10,292 nt of DNA. Source: Stephanodiscus triporus (taxonomy: Eukaryota > Bacillariophyta > Thalassiosirophyceae > Thalassiosirales > Thalassiosiraceae). The stretch lies in assembly GCA_036939755.1 (NCBI GenBank), contig JALLAZ010001085.1, forward strand, positions 1 to 10,292. The letters run 5' to 3'. The position numbers and the translations under genes were made by a program. The notes under the pieces were generated by a model that saw only the letters and a list, made by a program, of their open reading frames with translations, made no database searches and was not told the DNA's origin. This document shows positions 7,656-10,292 of the stretch, piece after piece (positions within the stretch are counted from its first letter, which is position 1; the number at the start of each line of letters is the position of its first letter).

Positions 7656-8219
7656 ACAACGACAACAAGCCCAATGACACCATTGATGCCCCCAATGCCA
7701 ATTGCACTTTGGACAACTTAACATTTACGCTGACAACCGTACTGTTTCCTCTCTACCACGCCTGCCTCGCCTCAACCACAACCAATGAGCACCACCCCAT
7801 GTGCATCACTCCCACCAACCACACCCTTCGTTCAGCCATCACTCCACGAGTTCTGTGATCCGGCCTTACAATACTTCCACCCGCATGACCACTTGTGGCG
7901 CGTCCCCCTATGCAACATCCACCGGTAAACCTACCACTCCCACCACCTCCTACAGTGATCTTACCTACGCCTCGGCTAACAACCAAACCCACCACAACCC
8001 CCCCCATCCACACTACCCAACATCCTACCATCTTCTTACCGGCAAAACCACTATCATTCCCTCCATGCTACCAGCCCCCAGTCTATATCGAGCCGGAAAA
8101 CAACGATAACACATGCAACGACATAACCTCAAAATGCCCTGCCTCCACACCGCCCCTTCAAGTGCATTCTCCACGTGGGCCTGCCAACATTTCACAACAA
8201 GCCCTCTATCATGTCAGAA
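7656..8219 (+). pseudogene. pol: pol, Pro/Thr-rich linker between integrase and reverse transcriptase
   Basis: A low-complexity spacer whose translation in the likely frames is rich in Pro, Thr, His and Asn (for example frame 2 from 7895). Such a variable tether between integrase and reverse transcriptase is normal in copia polyproteins. Frame assignment is uncertain because there are no conserved motifs until about 8220. At least one frame change occurs between 7655 and 7900. The final part in frame 2 (VYIEPENND, 8082 on; SPRGPANISQQ) leads into the conserved ALYHV region. Confidence 0.6.
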
Positions 8220-9285
8220 ACCTAACTTTCAATGCGCCTCCGACATACACCATCCCCCAAGCCCTTTTATCAAATTACCAAACCATTTTTGCCACATCAT
8301 TGACATTGACAAAGTCTGCAATGGGGTTGTTCACCCTATCACCAAGGAGACCATCACAAAATACCCCATATTGATGGAGCTGAAAAACTGTGGGTCCCTG
8401 AAATGTCCGAAGAATTACATCGCCTGGTGCAAGGCAAGGAGGGCGTTACTGATGCTACTAACACTATCTTTTTTCTCCCTCAAAACAAAATCAGGTGCAT
8501 CCCAAAGGATTGCATGGTCACCTACACATGCATTGGCATCAACCATTGTCTGCAAAAAGATGACCCGAACTGTGTGCAAATCACAGTTGGCGGCAACCTC
8601 ATTGATTACCCCTGCAAACTGGCCACACGCACGGTTGACATGGTATCTGCCAAGATCATGTGGAATAGCATTGTAAGCATGCCAGGTGCCAAATTTGGTG
8701 GTGCTGACATCAACAAAATGTACCTCAAAACCCCCCTTGACCAATACGAATACATGAAGATGCCAAATCATCGAACATTATGGTCTTGGTGAAAAAGCCT
8801 TAAATGGTTATGCCTACATGGAAATATGCAAAGGCATGTACAGCCTACCACAAGCTGGCATCTTAGCATACAAACTTCTCAAAGAAAGCCTTGCCTGCCG
8901 TGGATACTTTGAACAACCCCACAGTCCCGGCTTTTGGAAGCACCTCTCCCACCTCATCTGGTTCAACTTTTGTGTGGACGACTTTGGGGTCAAAAACATC
9001 GGTGATGACAACCTCAAACACCTTTTTGCTGCCCTTTGCAAGGAAACCTACGACATTGTTGAAGATTGGTCTGGCATCTTATATTGTGGTATCTCACTTG
9101 CATGAAACTATTACATATGTTATTTTGACATATCAATGCCATCGTCATCGTATGTGGCCAAACAATTGCTCCACTACGACCATCCACATCCAGTGAAGCC
9201 TCAAAATTGCCCATACAACCCAAATTCTATCTTGTATGGCAAAGACAATCAAGCAACAGCACCCATCAACAAAAGTCCCAACTCA
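8193..9285 (+). pseudogene. pol: pol, reverse transcriptase domain (degenerate)
   Basis: Copies element RNA into DNA. Frame 2 begins with QALYHVRNLTFNAPPTYTIP. A T run at 8286-8290 shifts to frame 1 (DIDKVCNGVVHPITKETITK), and an A run at 8383-8387 shifts to frame 3 (MSEELHRLVQG, TNTIFFLPQNKIR, CVQITVGGNLIDYPCKLATR). Motif A is KFGGADINKMYLKTPLD, catalytic Asp codon 8706-8708. Near 8755-8763 the frame moves to 1 with an apparent loss of several codons (QIIEHYGLGEKALNGY, MEICKGMYSLPQAGILA). The catalytic motif is FCVDDFG, with VDD at 8974-8982. LYCGISLA is followed by TGA 9103-9105 where Trp is expected, then frame 1 continues (DISMP, YVAKQLLHYDHP, NPNSILYGKDNQ) to a frame change near 9277. 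Catalytic aspartates are intact, but the domain is broken in five places. Confidence 0.9.
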
Positions 9286-10100
9286 AGGATGCTGGAAAAA
9301 AGTGCATCCAACAAATTGTTGGCAGTTTCCTATACTACGCACACGCGGTCGATCCCACAATCCTCATGGCCTTCTCAGCCATCGCTAGTCAACAAAGTGC
9401 ACCCACTGAGCACACTCAATTCCTCAACTACATGGCCACCCATCTTGATGCCAAAATCTGCTACCGTGCTTCTGACATGATTCTCAACGTCCATTCTGAT
9501 GCTTCCTACCTCAGTGCCCCTAACCCTAACGCACGCAATGGTGCCGGTGGCTACTTCTTTCTTGGAAGCATTCCACAAAATGACTCACCAATTATCATCA
9601 ACGGTGCCATCCACATTACCTGCATAATTCTCAAGTTAGTTGCTGCATCTGCTGCCAAAGCAGAACTTGGAGCCCTCTTTCTTAATGATTAATGCCCAAG
9701 AAGCCAAGGTCTTACGTCTTACGACTTGTTGTCCGAGAAGAACTTGGTCACCTACAGCCACCCATTCCCATTCACATCAATAACACAACAACTGTCGGCA
9801 TTGTGAATAACACCATTAAATGCCAACGCTCACGTGCTATGGGAATGCGCTACTTTTGGCTGCTTGATGCTGAAGCCCAACGACTCTTTCGATTCTATTA
9901 TCAACTGGGTCAAGAGAACTTGGGTGACTGTCCCTCCAAATCATTCTGCCGACAAACACCAACATGTTCATCCTTATTACATTCACATGGCTTCCTCTCC
10001 CACTTCTCTCCCTCGAGCAGCAAAGCCTAGTTCTCGGCGAGGAGGGTGTGCTGAAACTCTAGATAGGCAATCCCTACAAAGGCAGAATCCCATTGCCTAG
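9286..10100 (+). pseudogene. pol: pol, connection and RNase H domain, C terminus overlapping the 3' LTR
   Basis: RNase H would remove the RNA strand during reverse transcription. Frame 3 reads KKCIQQIVGSFLYYAHAVDP, CYRASDMILNVHSDASY (first catalytic Asp codon 9498-9500), GAGGYFFLGS, and AASAAKAELGALFLND (Glu 9663-9665). A 7-nt near-repeat at 9684-9697 and a perfect 7-nt tandem repeat at 9709-9722 shift the frame twice, to 1 and then 2 (REELGHLQPPIPIHINNTTT, VGIVNNTIKCQRSRAMGMRY, GQENLGDCPSK). The third expected Asp, in HI-D-NTTT, is Asn (9779-9781). The last Asp is kept (9926-9928). A one-base indel near 9938 returns to frame 3 (NHSADKHQHVHPYYIHMASS, AAKPSSRRGGCAETL), which ends at TGA 10098-10100, about 50 bp inside the 3' LTR. 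Confidence 0.9.
10036..10048 (+). promoter_or_regulatory. Polypurine tract (plus-strand primer site)
   Basis: CGGCGAGGAGGGTG lies immediately before the TGCTGAAACTC start of the 3' LTR, which is where LTR retrotransposons place the RNase H-resistant purine primer. It is only partly pure purine (one C, one T), and it also encodes the RRGG residues of the pol C terminus. Confidence 0.65.
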
Positions 10101-10138
10101 TATTCTCTATTACCCAGCACAAGACCTTTCCCGCCATC
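10049..10138 (+). repeat. 3' LTR, portion shared with the 5' end
   Basis: Begins TGCTGAAACTCTAGATAGGC and matches 2480-2568 until CCCGCCATC at 10138, then diverges abruptly. It may be truncated here, or the sequence beyond (GCGAAGGAGAGACC...) may be the real LTR continuation and the 5' copy the altered one. The window alone cannot decide. Confidence 0.8.
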
Positions 10139-10292
10139 GCGAAGGAGAGACCCGGCCGGCTTCGGAACTCTCTGGGTACAAAAAAAAAGGCAACTACATT
10201 ACCTTACACTCAATGGTGCGCCAGACACCCAAAAAACTAAATAAGTATGAGTTGCTAATTTAAGTAGCTCCATGAAAAGTACACATATCTCC
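10139..10292. other. Unassigned sequence after the shared LTR portion
   Basis: A short GC-rich stretch containing CCGGCCGGCTTCGG is followed by an A run of nine and AT-rich sequence. No gene or motif was recognised. It is either the remainder of the LTR or host flank. Confidence 0.4.

Larger units (their letters stand above)
2480..10138 (+). mobile_element. Ty1/copia LTR retrotransposon, degenerate, with nested insertion
   Basis: Domain order is gag, protease, integrase, reverse transcriptase, RNase H. Integrase before reverse transcriptase is the diagnostic order of Ty1/copia (Pseudoviridae-type) elements, as opposed to Ty3/gypsy. Both ends carry the same LTR sequence (2480-2568 and 10049-10138), and a purine-rich tract precedes the 3' copy. 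Without the nested 1.76-kb insertion the element would be about 5.9 kb, a normal copia length. Protein motifs resemble the copia clade common in diatoms. Multiple stops and frameshifts, and substituted catalytic residues in integrase and RNase H, show it cannot move by itself. Its transcript could in principle still be mobilised by a related active copy if the LTRs were functional, but both LTRs appear altered. Confidence 0.95.

Noticed and set aside
7753..8031. 92-residue Gly/Val-rich minus-strand open frame
   Set aside because: Antisense of the Pro/Thr-rich pol linker. Its composition explains the open frame.

Overview
The window is eukaryotic repeat DNA, most likely from a diatom or another stramenopile alga. 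No intact host gene could be recognised. The main evidence is a Ty1/copia retrotransposon (about 2480-10138, + strand). Its protease, integrase, reverse transcriptase and RNase H motifs (DSGTTSHF, KCSKAVEAH, VPPHNH, QITVGGNLIDYP, FCVDDFG, VHSDASY, NTTTVGIVNNTIK) resemble the copia clade that is abundant in diatom genomes. The host assignment rests on recalled family resemblance, not on a search.

Layout. 1-1530 has no gene: a G-rich and GTT/GTC-rich low-complexity start, then ordinary AT-rich sequence. 1531-1949 is a 419-bp foldback/MITE-like element with inverted arms of 213 and 179 bp, flanked by TA on both sides, with nested TCTAG-type palindromes inside. 1952-2479 holds nothing recognisable. 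2480-2568 is LTR sequence matching 10049-10138. 2739-3985 is a gag pseudogene with a CHHC zinc-knuckle-like motif. 3986-4950 carries the protease and the start of the integrase. 4951-6709 is a foreign 1,759-bp insertion splitting the integrase, bounded by a perfect 16-bp duplication of the integrase sequence. 6710-10100 resumes the integrase and continues through a Pro/Thr-rich linker, reverse transcriptase and RNase H. A purine-rich tract and a 90-bp stretch of 3' LTR follow.

How the parts relate. The retrotransposon parts form one gag-pol unit: capsid/nucleic-acid binding, protein processing, integration, then reverse transcription with RNase H, read in one direction between LTRs. This copy is dead. 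Several in-frame stops and more than a dozen frame changes break it, the second integrase Asp is Gly, one RNase H Asp is Asn, and the nested insertion cuts the integrase. The nested element is younger than the retrotransposon. Its body has diverged direct repeats arranged A-B-B-A, then about 41 copies of a 20-bp minisatellite, then an A/purine-rich tract and a unique tail. It shows no recognisable protein domain and is the least explained part of the window.
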